Source: Gemmata palustris
Lineage (GTDB): Bacteria; Planctomycetota; Planctomycetia; Gemmatales; Gemmataceae
Direction: 5' to 3'
Assembly: GCF_017939745.1 (NCBI RefSeq)
Contig: NZ_JAGKQQ010000001.1
Location: 4,836,001-4,900,000, forward strand
Length of the DNA: 64,000 nucleotides
Notes under the pieces: generated by a model
Database searches by the model: none
What the model was told of the DNA's origin: nothing
What the model saw: only the letters and a program-made list of their open reading frames with translations
Shown here: in pieces, positions 45,344 through 54,806 of the stretch
Layout: each line of letters begins with the position of its first letter
How positions within the stretch are numbered: the first letter of the stretch is position 1
Translations under genes and position numbers: made by a program

Positions 45344-46948
45344 TTACTTCATGAGCATGGTCGCGCCGATGTAGACGGCGATCATCAGTACAATCGCCAC
45401 GGCGACGAGCCCGATCGTCCCGGCGCTGCTGTTCTTGCGCTCCGGCACTTCCTCGGCCCACTCGCCCACGTCCTCCACCTCTTCGTCCGGGATCGGCGCG
45501 GGCGGCGGGGCCGCTTTCACGGGCTTCGGTTCGGGTCGCGCGTTCGCCGCGCCACGAGTCGGGAGCTTCGGCAGGGCACTACGGGCACCCGCGGGCGGCG
45601 TGTGTACCGGCGCCGCTGCGCCCGTATCATTCTCGTCGCTCTGAGACGACAGTTGGAACGAGGCCCGGCTGGGGACGTTCGCGCTGGACCGGGGCGGTTG
45701 CGGGTTCGGGGTCCGCATGTCCGGCGCGACCGGGCCGGACTGTGGCTTGGGGATCGGGCGGGCGCCCGAACTCGGCGAGGGCTTGTTCGGCAGGGTGATC
45801 CGCGATCCCGGGTTCGACCGCGACGGCAGGCCGGGCATGTGGCTGCTCGAGCGATTCCCGAGGCCCGACGCCCCGGCCCGGCTCCCGCCCGGGACGCCGC
45901 CCGGGATCTGATTGAGATCGCCCAGGAACGGCTCCAGCGCCTCGACGACTTCGTCGCACCCGCTGTACCGACCCTCGGGCGCCTTCGCCATCAACCGCTG
46001 AACGATTTCTTCCAGGCCGGCCGGTACGTTCGGGGCCAGTTCGCGGATCGGCGTCGGCTCCTTCGTCTGGTGGGCCATCATCTTCTCGACCGCCGACCCT
46101 TCCGGGAACGGCACGTGGCCCGTGAGGGCGTAGTACAGGACGCAGCCCAGGCTGTACTGGTCGCCGGCCGGGGTCCGGTTGGCCGGTTCCATGATGCTCT
46201 CGGGGCTGGCACAGTCCAGCCCGCTCGTCAGCGTGTTCGCGGTGGACATGGTGTCCACGAGGCTCTCGCCCTCGTTCTCGACCAGCAGCGAGCCGATGCC
46301 GAAGTCGAGCATCCGGGCCTGGTTGTCCGAGCCGATCATGACGTTCGACGGCTTCACGAGGCCGTGGAACAGGTTGTTCTGGTGGGCGATCGTCAGCCCC
46401 TGCGCGACCTGCACGCCGTAGAGCGCGACCTGGTTCGGGGACAATTTGCCGTGGTGCTGGATGATCGATTCGAGCGTGGTACCTTCAACGAGGGGCCACG
46501 CGAGGTAGTGCAACCCGCCGGCGGTGCCCACGTCGACGAACGGGACGACGGCCGGGTGCGTGAAGCTCCCGAACGACCGCACCTGGCGCCGGGCCAGTCG
46601 GACGTTCCACATGCTGCGCCGCGGGAGCACCTTTACCGCGTAGTGATTGTTGTCGTTCTTCGAGCTGGCCTTGTAGACCTGCCCCATGCTCCCGGCGCCG
46701 ATCGCGTCGAGCAGCACGTAAGGCCCGAGGACGAGCCCCTGGCTCTTACCGTTCAGGATGCGCTCGGCCTGGAACGCGGTCAGCGTGCCCTGGTCGACCA
46801 GGAACTCGGCGAGGGCCGGGGCCTCGGCGCGCGGGTTACGTTTGAGGAACTCGCCGACGATCTGGTCGAGTGGTCCGCGGTCGATGAGTCCGCTGCGCCG
46901 CAGATCCCAGACGAACCATTCGCACGCTCCGAGGTCGCTCGTCACCAT
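45344..46948 (-). CDS. Hanks-type kinase homologue, probable pseudokinase
   Basis: A 534-residue protein from ATG 46948. The N-terminus has the planctomycete pattern GTLTAFQAERILNG and GLVLGPYVLLDAIGAGSMGQV with a good glycine loop; Lys106 in YAVKVLP and DFG Asp215 are kept. However the catalytic loop reads HGLVKPSNV instead of HRDxKPxN, so the proton-accepting Asp is Leu197, and the helix-C Glu also seems replaced (RRQVRSFGSF). APE is SPE. A Pro/Ser-rich linker (about residues 340-500) and a C-terminal membrane segment (GTIGLVAVAIVLMIAVYIGA) follow. It probably binds ATP or partners without phosphotransfer. Confidence 0.85.
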   Translation of the reverse strand: MVTSDLGACEWFVWDLRRSGLIDRGPLDQIVGEFLKRNPRAEAPALAEFLVDQGTLTAFQAERILNGKSQGLVLGPYVLLDAIGAGSMGQVYKASSKNDNNHYAVKVLPRRSMWNVRLARRQVRSFGSFTHPAVVPFVDVGTAGGLHYLAWPLVEGTTLESIIQHHGKLSPNQVALYGVQVAQGLTIAHQNNLFHGLVKPSNVMIGSDNQARMLDFGIGSLLVENEGESLVDTMSTANTLTSGLDCASPESIMEPANRTPAGDQYSLGCVLYYALTGHVPFPEGSAVEKMMAHQTKEPTPIRELAPNVPAGLEEIVQRLMAKAPEGRYSGCDEVVEALEPFLGDLNQIPGGVPGGSRAGASGLGNRSSSHMPGLPSRSNPGSRITLPNKPSPSSGARPIPKPQSGPVAPDMRTPNPQPPRSSANVPSRASFQLSSQSDENDTGAAAPVHTPPAGARSALPKLPTRGAANARPEPKPVKAAPPPAPIPDEEVEDVGEWAEEVPERKNSSAGTIGLVAVAIVLMIAVYIGATMLMK

Positions 46949-47263
46949 TGGGAATTCGTCCTTCGGGAAGCCGGCGCGGACCGGCGAGTAGATCGGGTCG
47001 GAGTGCGGTTTCGCCCCCGCACGACGGATTCGCGTTCCGCCACAGCGGGGGCGAGGCACGCAAAATTAGGACGAATTTTGCCCCTGTCAAACTCCCGCCG
47101 TCCCGTTTTCATGCGGAACCAGACCCACTATTCTGAGCAGAACGAACGGTAACGCCGGAACCCGCGCGCCCCGCGCCGGGCCACATGATTCGCCCCACGC
47201 TGTCATTATACCTCCGGCAACCGCTATCGTCGGCTCTCAACTTCCGCCCCAAGGTGACCGAAA
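46949..47263. other. Divergent gap with two small inverted repeats
   Basis: The gap between the pseudokinase and SEC-C genes (about 315 bases) contains TCGCCCCCGC at 47011-47020 facing GCGGGGGCGA at 47045-47054, and GCAAAATT at 47060-47067 facing AATTTTGC at 47074-47081. Either could be an operator or 5' UTR hairpin on the kinase side. Nothing else is seen. Confidence 0.45.
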
Positions 47264-49519
47264 ATGCCTCTCGATCCCTACGTCTCGTGCCCGTGCGGCA
47301 GCGGGAAAAAGTTCAAATGGTGCTGCGCCCCCTACTTCGAGACCGTTGAGAAGGCGTTCGACCAGGAAGATCAGGGGCAACACGACGCGGCCCTCCAGAC
47401 CATTAAGGGGCTGCTCACGACCCACGCCTCCAACCCCTCAGCGTGGCTGTACTACGCACAGTTCCTGTACAAAGCGGGCGCGGCGGAACTGGACGCCGCG
47501 GCCCGAAGCCCCGCAGCCCGGCGCCCCACCGGCGCGAACGAACCGCCGCCCGGGTACACCCAGAAGTTCGAGCAGGCGGAAGAGGCGCTGTCCAAGGCGC
47601 TGGAGCTGAACCCGAGCTTCGGGATGGCGTACTTCCTGCGCGGTCAGTTCCGCGAGAACGAGGGCGAACTCATCGGGTCGCTCCTGCTATATCGCAAAGC
47701 GGCAGAAGCCTACGACCCGGAAGCGCACGACCAGATCGCGGCCGTGTACGTCAAGATTTACCAAGGCGAGTCGATGCTGAACCGCCCGGTCGCCGCGCGC
47801 GCGGCGCTGGAACGGGCCGCCCACGTTCAGCCCGCCGACACAGAACTCCGCGCGCAACTCGACAGTGAGTTCGGCCTAGAAGGTCCGTTCCCGGCCGCGG
47901 CGCGCAAGAAGTACGTGTTCCGCCCGACCGCGAAGCCGGTCCCCGAGTCCGCCGCGACCGGCAAACTCTCCGACGCCCGAAAAGCGTTCGAGGGCCTGAC
48001 CCAAATCACCCCGGACGATCCGGCGGCCTGGTTCAACCTGGGCCTCGTGTTCGCGTGGCTCGGCGAGCAACCGAAATCGGTCGCCGCCCTCGTCAAGTCG
48101 GTCGAACTGGAGACGGACGACTACCGCGCGGAAGAAGCGGGCGCGCTAGCGGAAGTGCTCCGGTGCGGGTTCGGGATGGAAAACGACTCCGACCACCTGG
48201 GCCACTCGTTCGTGATGCCGATCCGCGATCAGAACGCGGTCATGCGCCTGCTCGGGGCCTACGAACAGGCCGGTCGGCTCCGCGGCGCCCACGCCGATCA
48301 GGAACGGGGGATGCTGTTCGGGATGATCGTGGAGGAGATCCCGTCGCTCCTCACGGTCGGCACGGTGAACCTGGCCCGCATCACCGCCCGCATCGTGGTG
48401 ATGATCGGTCAGGGGGTCGTCCGGCTCAGCCACCCGAACCGAGAGTCGGTGGCGCGCGTGGCCGACGAGTTGCGCACCGCGCTGCAACTGGCCGTCGAGC
48501 AACCGGTTGAGAGCACCAACCCGCTGAACTTCCGCGACGTGGTGCTGGAAGCCCTGGCGCAGCCGGCCGGGTCCGGCGACGAGGCCGCGCTGGAAGCCAA
48601 GCTCCGCGGGTACGCGGCCAACTACTTCGAGAACCTCTGGCTCCACCGCCCCCTGAAGGCGCTCTCCGGGAACAACGCGCTCGACGCGATGGGCAGTAAG
48701 GTACTCCGCAAGCACGTGTTCGGCGTGGTGAAGTTCCTGGAAGACTGCCTCAAAACGGCCCTGCCGCACAAGCGGGTCGGCGAAGAGGCGGTTCCGATCG
48801 AGGTTTACGATTTCGCGCAACTCCGACACAAGCTCGGCATGGAGTACGTGAGCGCGGCGCCCCCGCAAGTGAACGTGCCCGCCGACGCACCCGAAGAGAA
48901 GAAGCCGGCCCCCGAAGCCGCCCGCCCGCCGGAAGTGCCGACCGTGCCGAAGAAGCGCGACATCGGCACGATGAACACGGCCGAACTCGCGGGCCTGGAC
49001 GTGGCCGCACTGTCCGTGGGCGAACTGGAACACGCGATGCTGTCCGCCGTGAAACTCGACGCCCGCGAACTGGCGGTCGCGTTCGCGCAAGCCGGACTGC
49101 TGAAGCCGTTCGACGCGACCACGCCGGACCGCTACCGTATCTACGCGACGGCGATCACCGGCGCCGCGGCGACCGGGGACACGGCCCGCGCCGCGGAACT
49201 CATCGACCAGGGAGCGAAGTACGACGCGGACCACAACGGCGGCCAGCGGGCGACCGAGTACAAGCTCCGCAAGGCCCAGCTTTACGTGAAGGCGAAGGAC
49301 GCGGAGAAGGCCGCGGCCGAGTTCGAGGCGCTCGTCGCGATGCACCCGGACGAGGGCAAGTTCTACACCACGGCCGCGGAGGAAATGCTCCGGATGAAGA
49401 ACGGCGCGAAGGCGCTGCAGTTCGCCGAGGCCGGACTCGAAACCGCCCAGCGCACTGGTAATCGCGACCTCGAAGGCCACTGCTCGGAACTCGTCGCCGC
49501 CGCACGCAAGGCGACGTGA
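47264..49519 (+). CDS. SEC-C zinc motif and TPR protein
   Basis: A 751-residue cytoplasmic protein. The N-terminus has a SEC-C zinc motif (CPCGSGKKFKWCC, residues 9-21), as at the end of SecA. Several TPR-like helical pairs follow (ALSKALELNPSFGMAYFLRG, AWFNLGLVFAWLGEQPKSVA, and further helices at the C-terminus). A Pro/Ala/Glu linker (residues about 540-570) separates the halves. TPRs and SEC-C suggest protein-protein contact, perhaps with ribosome or export factors; the actual partner is unknown. Confidence 0.82.
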   Translation: MPLDPYVSCPCGSGKKFKWCCAPYFETVEKAFDQEDQGQHDAALQTIKGLLTTHASNPSAWLYYAQFLYKAGAAELDAAARSPAARRPTGANEPPPGYTQKFEQAEEALSKALELNPSFGMAYFLRGQFRENEGELIGSLLLYRKAAEAYDPEAHDQIAAVYVKIYQGESMLNRPVAARAALERAAHVQPADTELRAQLDSEFGLEGPFPAAARKKYVFRPTAKPVPESAATGKLSDARKAFEGLTQITPDDPAAWFNLGLVFAWLGEQPKSVAALVKSVELETDDYRAEEAGALAEVLRCGFGMENDSDHLGHSFVMPIRDQNAVMRLLGAYEQAGRLRGAHADQERGMLFGMIVEEIPSLLTVGTVNLARITARIVVMIGQGVVRLSHPNRESVARVADELRTALQLAVEQPVESTNPLNFRDVVLEALAQPAGSGDEAALEAKLRGYAANYFENLWLHRPLKALSGNNALDAMGSKVLRKHVFGVVKFLEDCLKTALPHKRVGEEAVPIEVYDFAQLRHKLGMEYVSAAPPQVNVPADAPEEKKPAPEAARPPEVPTVPKKRDIGTMNTAELAGLDVAALSVGELEHAMLSAVKLDARELAVAFAQAGLLKPFDATTPDRYRIYATAITGAAATGDTARAAELIDQGAKYDADHNGGQRATEYKLRKAQLYVKAKDAEKAAAEFEALVAMHPDEGKFYTTAAEEMLRMKNGAKALQFAEAGLETAQRTGNRDLEGHCSELVAAARKAT

Positions 49520-49533
49520 GCCAAGACCTTAAA

Positions 49534-49833
49534 GAGATTGGCCACAAAAAGGCACAAAGGGCACAAAAGAAGACAGAGAACAGAGAAACGGAATGATATT
49601 GGGTTTCAGCCCTGGATGGGGCGACAGCGTGCAGCCAGGGGTGTAGCGAGCCACGCGAACCCAACTCTTGGCGGGTGCTTGTTGTGTTGGTGAGAGTTCG
49701 CCAGGGGTTGCGCGTTGCTTCACCCCTGGCTACACGCTGTCGCCCCATCCGGGGCTGAACCAGTATCCTTTACCTTCTGTTCTCTGTCCTCTGTTTTCTT
49801 TTGTGCCCTTTGTGCCTTTTTGTGGCCAATCTC
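49534..49833. repeat. 300-base composite inverted repeat between SEC-C/TPR gene and small membrane protein gene
   Basis: Outer arms 49534-49570 and 49797-49833 are exact (37 of 37; words such as GGCACAAAGGGCACAAAAG). Inner arms 49605-49631 and 49733-49759 match in 26 of 27, followed by CAGCCAGGGGTG facing CACCCCTGGCT. Between outer and inner arms are AGACAGAGAACAGAG and its counterpart CTCTGTTCTCTGTCCTCTG. The remainder of the 560-base gap carries GATCCGCGTTATCTGCG words (49854-49872) and nothing else I recognise. Confidence 0.9.
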
Positions 49834-50081
49834 TCTTTGCTTTTCCGTTGTCTGATCCGCGTTATCTGCGTTTATCCGTGGCTCTTCTGCACCTTTCTTC
49901 CATGCCGTGTTTGTGGCCGATCTCCTGTGCGATTCGCCCCAAATCCTTCCCGCGTCACACAGTACATCAATTCGTGCGCGTGCCCCTTTAATTTTGGCCC
50001 CCAGCGAGCGAACAATAGAGTGAATTCGGGTGTCAATTAGGACACGGTTCCCGGCACTCACTCACACCGGGGAGGCATCCG

Positions 50082-50351
50082 ATGGTTGCTTACTTCGTCA
50101 CCCCTGTTCGCGTACTGGTGCTCGCGGTCGTGCTGATTTTCGCCGGTTCAACGGCGAGCGCCACGAGCCCGACCGAGCAGACTCAAGCCACGGCCCGCAC
50201 GACCGCCCGAACGAAGGGCGCACCGGCTGCCGAACGCGATGATGCTCCACTCGACGGCGTCCTCATCATCGCCGGTATCGTCGGCGTGGTGATCTTCATC
50301 GCGTGGGTGTGCAGCCGGATCGGTGACAACAGCTCACACGTCACCAACTAA
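50082..50351 (+). CDS. Small membrane protein, unknown
   Basis: An 89-residue protein with an N-terminal signal or membrane segment (VRVLVLAVVLIFAGSTASA), a Thr/Ala/Arg-rich stretch and a second membrane segment (GVLIIAGIVGVVIFIAWVCS). It has GGAGG upstream (GGGGAGGCATCC). No family is recognised. The 207-base gap after it holds nothing I can support. Confidence 0.6.
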   Translation: MVAYFVTPVRVLVLAVVLIFAGSTASATSPTEQTQATARTTARTKGAPAAERDDAPLDGVLIIAGIVGVVIFIAWVCSRIGDNSSHVTN

Positions 50352-50558
50352 TCTTGCAAAGCGCGGGCGCCCGGTCCGCTCGTCGCGCCTAGAAAATCGC
50401 TGCGGGAGCAAACCGAAGCGATCCGACAGAGTGACGAGCGTTCGTGTTCAACAAAAACTCGCTCGCGTGATACCCAGGTCCTCCCTCGGCGCTTTTTCGG
50501 AACGCGATTCGCATTTCTCTCGCGCACGTCCCCTTCCCTTTCTCAATCCGGAGTCGGC

Positions 50559-50972
50559 ATGCGCTCGTTCTTCGATGAGTTCAAAAAGTTCATCCTGCGG
50601 GGCAACGTTGTCGATCTCGCGGTCGGGATCGTGATCGGCACCGCGTTCGGGAAGATCGTGGAATCGCTGGTGCGCGACATCTTCATGCCGATCGTGGGGC
50701 TCGCGACCGGTGGGTTCGACGTGTCCGCGCAGTCGGTCACGCTCTACAAGGACGCGAAGCTCGCGTGGGGTGCATTCGCTCAGACGCTCATCACGTTCGT
50801 TATCGTCGGGTTCTGTATGTTCCTCGTGGTGAAGGGGATGAACGCGCTGCACAAGTACCTCCTCAAAGACGATGAGGCGAAGCCGGCCGAGGTGCCCCCC
50901 ACCGAAAAACTGCTCACCGAGATCCGCGACCTACTCAAGCAGAGCGCGCCCCCGGCCCCGCCCGGTACGTAA
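50559..50972 (+). CDS. mscL: Large-conductance mechanosensitive channel
   Basis: MscL opens under membrane tension to relieve osmotic downshock. The 137-residue protein has the N-terminal helix and first membrane segment with FILRGNVVDLAVGIVIGTAF, the periplasmic loop, the second membrane segment (TLITFVIVGFCMFLVV) and the cytoplasmic helix ending in LTEIRDLLKQ. Length and motifs are typical. It is a single gene followed 91 bases later by the DUF4139 gene. Confidence 0.96.
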   Translation: MRSFFDEFKKFILRGNVVDLAVGIVIGTAFGKIVESLVRDIFMPIVGLATGGFDVSAQSVTLYKDAKLAWGAFAQTLITFVIVGFCMFLVVKGMNALHKYLLKDDEAKPAEVPPTEKLLTEIRDLLKQSAPPAPPGT

Positions 50973-51063
50973 CGCGGTTGTAAGGGCCGCGCGGAGCCGC
51001 CTTCGCACGCGAGCAGGGGACGCTATATTGCCGGGGCCGCCTCTCTCTTGCGAAAGGGAACTC

Positions 51064-52632
51064 ATGCGCACGCTCCGCGCACTCGCACTCGCACTGGTTA
51101 CCACACTGCCCGCCCCCGCGCTCGCCGCCGACGTACCGGTGAAGAGCAAGATCATCGGTGTCGATCTGTTCAAGAACGGTCTCGCCATTGTCAAGCGCGA
51201 GGTCACGCTCGGCAAAGCCGGTTCGTACTCGATCGACGACGTTCCGCAACCGGTTCACGGCACGTTCTGGATCGATAGTACCAGCACGGTCGAAGCCGTC
51301 GTGAAGATGCGCGACGTGGAAGTACCCGTATCCGAGGTCGCGCCCGGCAACCTGCAAGACGACCTCGCGGGCAAGAAAGTGACGGTGTACTTCAAGGGCG
51401 ACAAGCGCGCACCGGCAGCCGGTGTGATGCTGAAGATCAAGCCCGCGAAGGGCGAAGAGGCCGCTGCGGGCCGGTTCCTCGTGCTCCAAACACCGAAGGG
51501 CCGCGTGTACATCGATCCGAGTGAGATCGCCAGCGTCGAGTCGGAAGACGCGAGCGACAAAGTGATTCGCCGCCGGCCGCAACTCGTGCTCACACTCGAC
51601 GACAACGACAAGCCCGAAACGAAGGTGACGATCCGGTATATCGCGCACGGGCTGTCGTGGGCGCCCAGCTACCGGATCGACATCTCCGACCCGAAGACGC
51701 TCCAACTCGAACAGCACGCTGTCGTGCGCAACGAACTCGCCGACCTCGCAGGGGCCGAAGTGCGGCTCATTTCCGGTTACCCCAGCGTCGAGTACGCACA
51801 CGTCCGTTCGCCACTGGCGCCGCGCACAAGTTGGGCACACTTCTTCGGCGAACTCGCGGGGTACCGGGCGCGGGAGATCGATGCGCTGGGCAACTCCATC
51901 GTTTCACAACAGCGGATCACCGATAACCAGAGGTGGGGCGGCCGCGCTGAACTCGCTCTTGGCGCCACCCCGAGCGGCGAAGGGGTCGACTTACACTACC
52001 AGTCGATCGGGCCGCGCACGCTCGCCGAGGGCGACGCGCTCGCGCTGACCGTGGCGAAAGGGAAGTCCGAGTACGAGCGCATCGTCGAGTGGATGGTGCC
52101 CGACACGCGGAACGCCTACGGCCAGCCCGAGAGCGCGGGCGAGGGCGATACGTGGGACGCGCTGAAGTTCAAAAACCCGCTCCCGTTCCCGATGACGACC
52201 GGCCCCGCAACCGTGACCGCGAACGGGCAGTTCAACGGCCAGCGCACGACGTACTGGGTGAACTCGGGTGAAGAAACGCTGCTCCGCGTCGAGAAGGCTC
52301 TGAGCGTCCGCACGCGAGCAATAGAGAACGAGCAACTGAACAAGGACGGCAGCGGGCGCGACCTCATCTGGATAGGTGGCCGACAATACCGCAAGACGAC
52401 AGTGGAGGGCGAACTCGCGGTCAGCAACCACCGCAAGGAAACGATCCCGGTACTGATCCGCCGGCGCTTCTCCGGCGAACTGGTTCAGGCGGACGCGGCT
52501 CCGAAGCAGCAACTCCGCGAAGAGGGCGTATACTCGGTGAACAAGCGCCAGGAACTGGTTTGGACGCTACCGCTAAAGGGCGGCGAAGAGAAGAAGCTGA
52601 AATACAGCTACACCGTGCTCATGCCGCACTAA
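51064..52632 (+). CDS. DUF4139 domain secreted protein
   Basis: A 522-residue exported protein (signal MRTLRALALALVTTLPAPALA). The N-terminal part has VDLFKNGLAIVKREVTLG and VPQPVHGTFWIDS; the C-terminal region has the DUF4139 style (VTIRYIAHGLSWAPSYRID, later FKNPLPFPMTTGP and ELVWTLPLKGGEEKKLKYSY). These proteins are mostly beta-strand rich and of unknown role. The ATG at 51064 has AAGGGAA just upstream. Confidence 0.83.
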   Translation: MRTLRALALALVTTLPAPALAADVPVKSKIIGVDLFKNGLAIVKREVTLGKAGSYSIDDVPQPVHGTFWIDSTSTVEAVVKMRDVEVPVSEVAPGNLQDDLAGKKVTVYFKGDKRAPAAGVMLKIKPAKGEEAAAGRFLVLQTPKGRVYIDPSEIASVESEDASDKVIRRRPQLVLTLDDNDKPETKVTIRYIAHGLSWAPSYRIDISDPKTLQLEQHAVVRNELADLAGAEVRLISGYPSVEYAHVRSPLAPRTSWAHFFGELAGYRAREIDALGNSIVSQQRITDNQRWGGRAELALGATPSGEGVDLHYQSIGPRTLAEGDALALTVAKGKSEYERIVEWMVPDTRNAYGQPESAGEGDTWDALKFKNPLPFPMTTGPATVTANGQFNGQRTTYWVNSGEETLLRVEKALSVRTRAIENEQLNKDGSGRDLIWIGGRQYRKTTVEGELAVSNHRKETIPVLIRRRFSGELVQADAAPKQQLREEGVYSVNKRQELVWTLPLKGGEEKKLKYSYTVLMPH

Positions 52633-52652
52633 GGTCGACGTGGGTGAGAAAA

Positions 52653-52810
52653 GAACCGCGGATCACGCCGATAACGCGGATCAGACAAAGACAAGAGGCA
52701 GAAGGTTATCAATAGGATCAACAGGATAAAATTTAGAATCCTGTCGATCCCGTTAATCCTGTCAAAAATTGTTTTTGTCTGATCCGCGTTATCGGCGTGA
52801 TCCGCGGTTC
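52653..52810. repeat. 37-bp perfect inverted repeat with GATCCGCGTTATC words
   Basis: Arms 52653-52689 and 52774-52810 are exact complements. An inner pair, GGATCAACAGGAT and ATCCTGTCGATCC (12 of 13), makes a nested stem. It lies between the convergent DUF4139 and plsX genes. A related word string occurs at 49849-49881. Confidence 0.9.
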
Positions 52811-52821
52811 TTCCTCTTTCC

Positions 52822-53829
52822 CTACTCGTCGCTGCTGGGCAGCGATTCGAGTTCGGCGACGATCTTTTCGTTCAGTTTCACGCGCACGTCGACTGCGGCC
52901 ATTCCCAGGGCACTCGCAATGGCCTTGTCCTTCGAGGAGCCGTGGCAAATGATGCACACGCCCTCGACGCCCAGGAGCGGGGCGCCGCCGACCGCGCTGT
53001 AGTGGTACTTCGCGAGTAGCCCCTTCAGTGCGAGTTGCGCCTGCTCGCGCTCGACCTGTAGCGCGCCAATCACCTCGTGGTTCACCAGCCCCACGACGAA
53101 TTCCAGCACGCCCTCGCTGAGCTTCAGCACCACATTGCCGGTGAAACCGTCGGTGACGACTACGTCGACGGCCCCGCGATGGATGTCGCGGCCCTCAATG
53201 TTCCCGACGAAGCGGTCGGTGAAGGTGCTGGAGCGGAATAACTCGAAGGTTTTTTGGACGAGTTCGTGGCCCTTGCCCTCTTCCTCGCCGACGTTCATCA
53301 GGCCCAGGCTCGGGCGCTCGATGTGGAGGATGTGTTTGGCGAACACGCTCCCCATCACGCCGTACTGGAGCAGGTGGCGCGGTTTGGGGAAAACGTTGGC
53401 GCCCACGTCCATAATGACGCAGCGCCCCTTGGCGGTGGGCATGACCGTCGCGATGCCGGGCCGGTGAACGCCCTTGAGGAACCGGCGCGACATCAGCCCG
53501 CCGGCGACGACGGCCCCGGTGTTCCCGGCCGAGACGAGCCCGTCCACTTTTCCTTCGGCCAGCAGTTGCCAGGCGCGGAAAATGGACGCTCCCGGCTTCC
53601 GGCGGAGCGCCTCGCCCGGCTTTTCCTTCATCTCCACGAATTGCGGCGCGTGGACCACCTCGACCCGCCCGGCGGGTAACGAGGCGGCAGCGAGCAACGG
53701 ATCGAGTTGCCCCTGGTCGCCGACAAAAACCAGCGTCAGGTCGGGGTTCGCGGCGAGCGCCAGAGCGGCGCCGCCCACGTTCGGGGCCGGTCCGTGATCG
53801 CCGCCCATCGCGTCGAGGGCGATCCGCAT
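52822..53829 (-). CDS. plsX: Phosphate acyltransferase PlsX
   Basis: PlsX makes acyl-phosphate from acyl-ACP for phospholipid synthesis. The 335-residue protein has MRIALDAMGGDHGP at the start, GLVSAGNTGA, MPTAKG, and VTDGFTGNVVLKLSEG. It starts 3 bases after the rpmF stop, forming the widespread rpmF-plsX pair. No fabH, fabD or acpP follows in this window. Confidence 0.96.
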   Translation of the reverse strand: MRIALDAMGGDHGPAPNVGGAALALAANPDLTLVFVGDQGQLDPLLAAASLPAGRVEVVHAPQFVEMKEKPGEALRRKPGASIFRAWQLLAEGKVDGLVSAGNTGAVVAGGLMSRRFLKGVHRPGIATVMPTAKGRCVIMDVGANVFPKPRHLLQYGVMGSVFAKHILHIERPSLGLMNVGEEEGKGHELVQKTFELFRSSTFTDRFVGNIEGRDIHRGAVDVVVTDGFTGNVVLKLSEGVLEFVVGLVNHEVIGALQVEREQAQLALKGLLAKYHYSAVGGAPLLGVEGVCIICHGSSKDKAIASALGMAAVDVRVKLNEKIVAELESLPSSDE

Positions 53830-53832
53830 AGG

Positions 53833-54027
53833 TCACTTCCCTTGCTTGTCGTCTTCCACCACGATCGCGTCGCGGCCTTGGTAGAACCCGCAGTTGGAGC
53901 AAACGCGGTGCGGCATCACCGGCTCGTTGCACCGCGCGCAGAACTGGATCTGCACAGCGACAACGTGGTGGTGACTGCGCCGCGTGCCTTTTCGGGAACG
54001 TGAGGTGCGCCTTTTAGGTACTGCCAT
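53833..54027 (-). CDS. rpmF: Ribosomal protein L32
   Basis: A 64-residue 50S subunit protein. The start MAVPKRRTSRSRKGTRRSHH is characteristic, and the zinc ribbon cysteines are present as CARC and CSNC (residues about 30-48). It leads the rpmF-plsX transcript. Confidence 0.96.
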   Translation of the reverse strand: MAVPKRRTSRSRKGTRRSHHHVVAVQIQFCARCNEPVMPHRVCSNCGFYQGRDAIVVEDDKQGK

Positions 54028-54308
54028 AACGGTTCTCGCGGTCGTGTCGAATTCCGAGTTAAGACGGTCATGTTAGGACCGCCCCCCGCGACAGTCAAGG
54101 AACGCGCCCGCTCACTCCCCGATCCGTGAAATCACAAGTTACGCCGCCACCGAGAATCGGACAGTGTGCGGAAGCGTTCTCGCGGGAGAACCGCGTCCGT
54201 TCCCTACCCTAAAAAGAACGGGAGAAAAAACTGTCACAGAAGGCACGGTTACGGCTTCAATTTTAAGCCCCTCCCCTGAGTAAAATGGGAGGGACGGGAG
54301 AGATTCAT

Positions 54309-54806
54309 ATGGATACGCTCTGGGCACCGTGGCGGCTATCGTACATCACCGCGCCGAAGGAGAAACCGCCCGCGTCCGGCCCCGAGTGCTTCCTGTGCCG
54401 CACGGGGGCGGGCACGGAGGACCGCGCGAACCTCGTGGTGTACCGCACCGCGCTGTCGATCGTGGTGCTGAACCGGTTCCCGTACAACAACGGGCACCTT
54501 TTGGTCTCTCCACTCGCACACAAGGCCGGATTAAACGACCTCACGACCGACGAACTGCTCGACCTGCAACTCGTCATGCGCAAGATGATCGCCATTCTGG
54601 AAAAGCGCATGAACGCCGATGGCTTCAACGTCGGGCTGAACCTCGGTCGCGCGGCAGGCGCCGGCGTGCCGGGGCACCTACACTGGCACATTGTTCCCCG
54701 GTGGGCCGGCGATCAGAACTTCATGGCGGTAACGGGCGACACGCACGTCATCTCGCAATCGCTCGATGCGCTGTACGACCTGATTACCGAAGAAGTAGTT
54801 CGTTAG
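54309..54806 (+). CDS. HIT family nucleotide hydrolase
   Basis: A 165-residue histidine-triad protein. The triad is HLHWHIVPR, and the N-terminus (MDTLWAPWRLSYI) plus ECFLCRTG resemble AP4A phosphorylase/HIT proteins of bacteria. It likely hydrolyses or transfers on dinucleoside or AMP-linked substrates. The ATG at 54309 is preceded by GGGAGAG. The stop codon overlaps the first bases of a short-period repeat. Confidence 0.9.
   Translation: MDTLWAPWRLSYITAPKEKPPASGPECFLCRTGAGTEDRANLVVYRTALSIVVLNRFPYNNGHLLVSPLAHKAGLNDLTTDELLDLQLVMRKMIAILEKRMNADGFNVGLNLGRAAGAGVPGHLHWHIVPRWAGDQNFMAVTGDTHVISQSLDALYDLITEEVVR

Noticed and set aside
45326-47152. A 608-codon open frame antisense to the kinase-like gene
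   Set aside because: It has shadow-strand composition (Arg, Gly, Asp, Val) and no recognisable domain, whereas the minus strand carries an obvious kinase fold.
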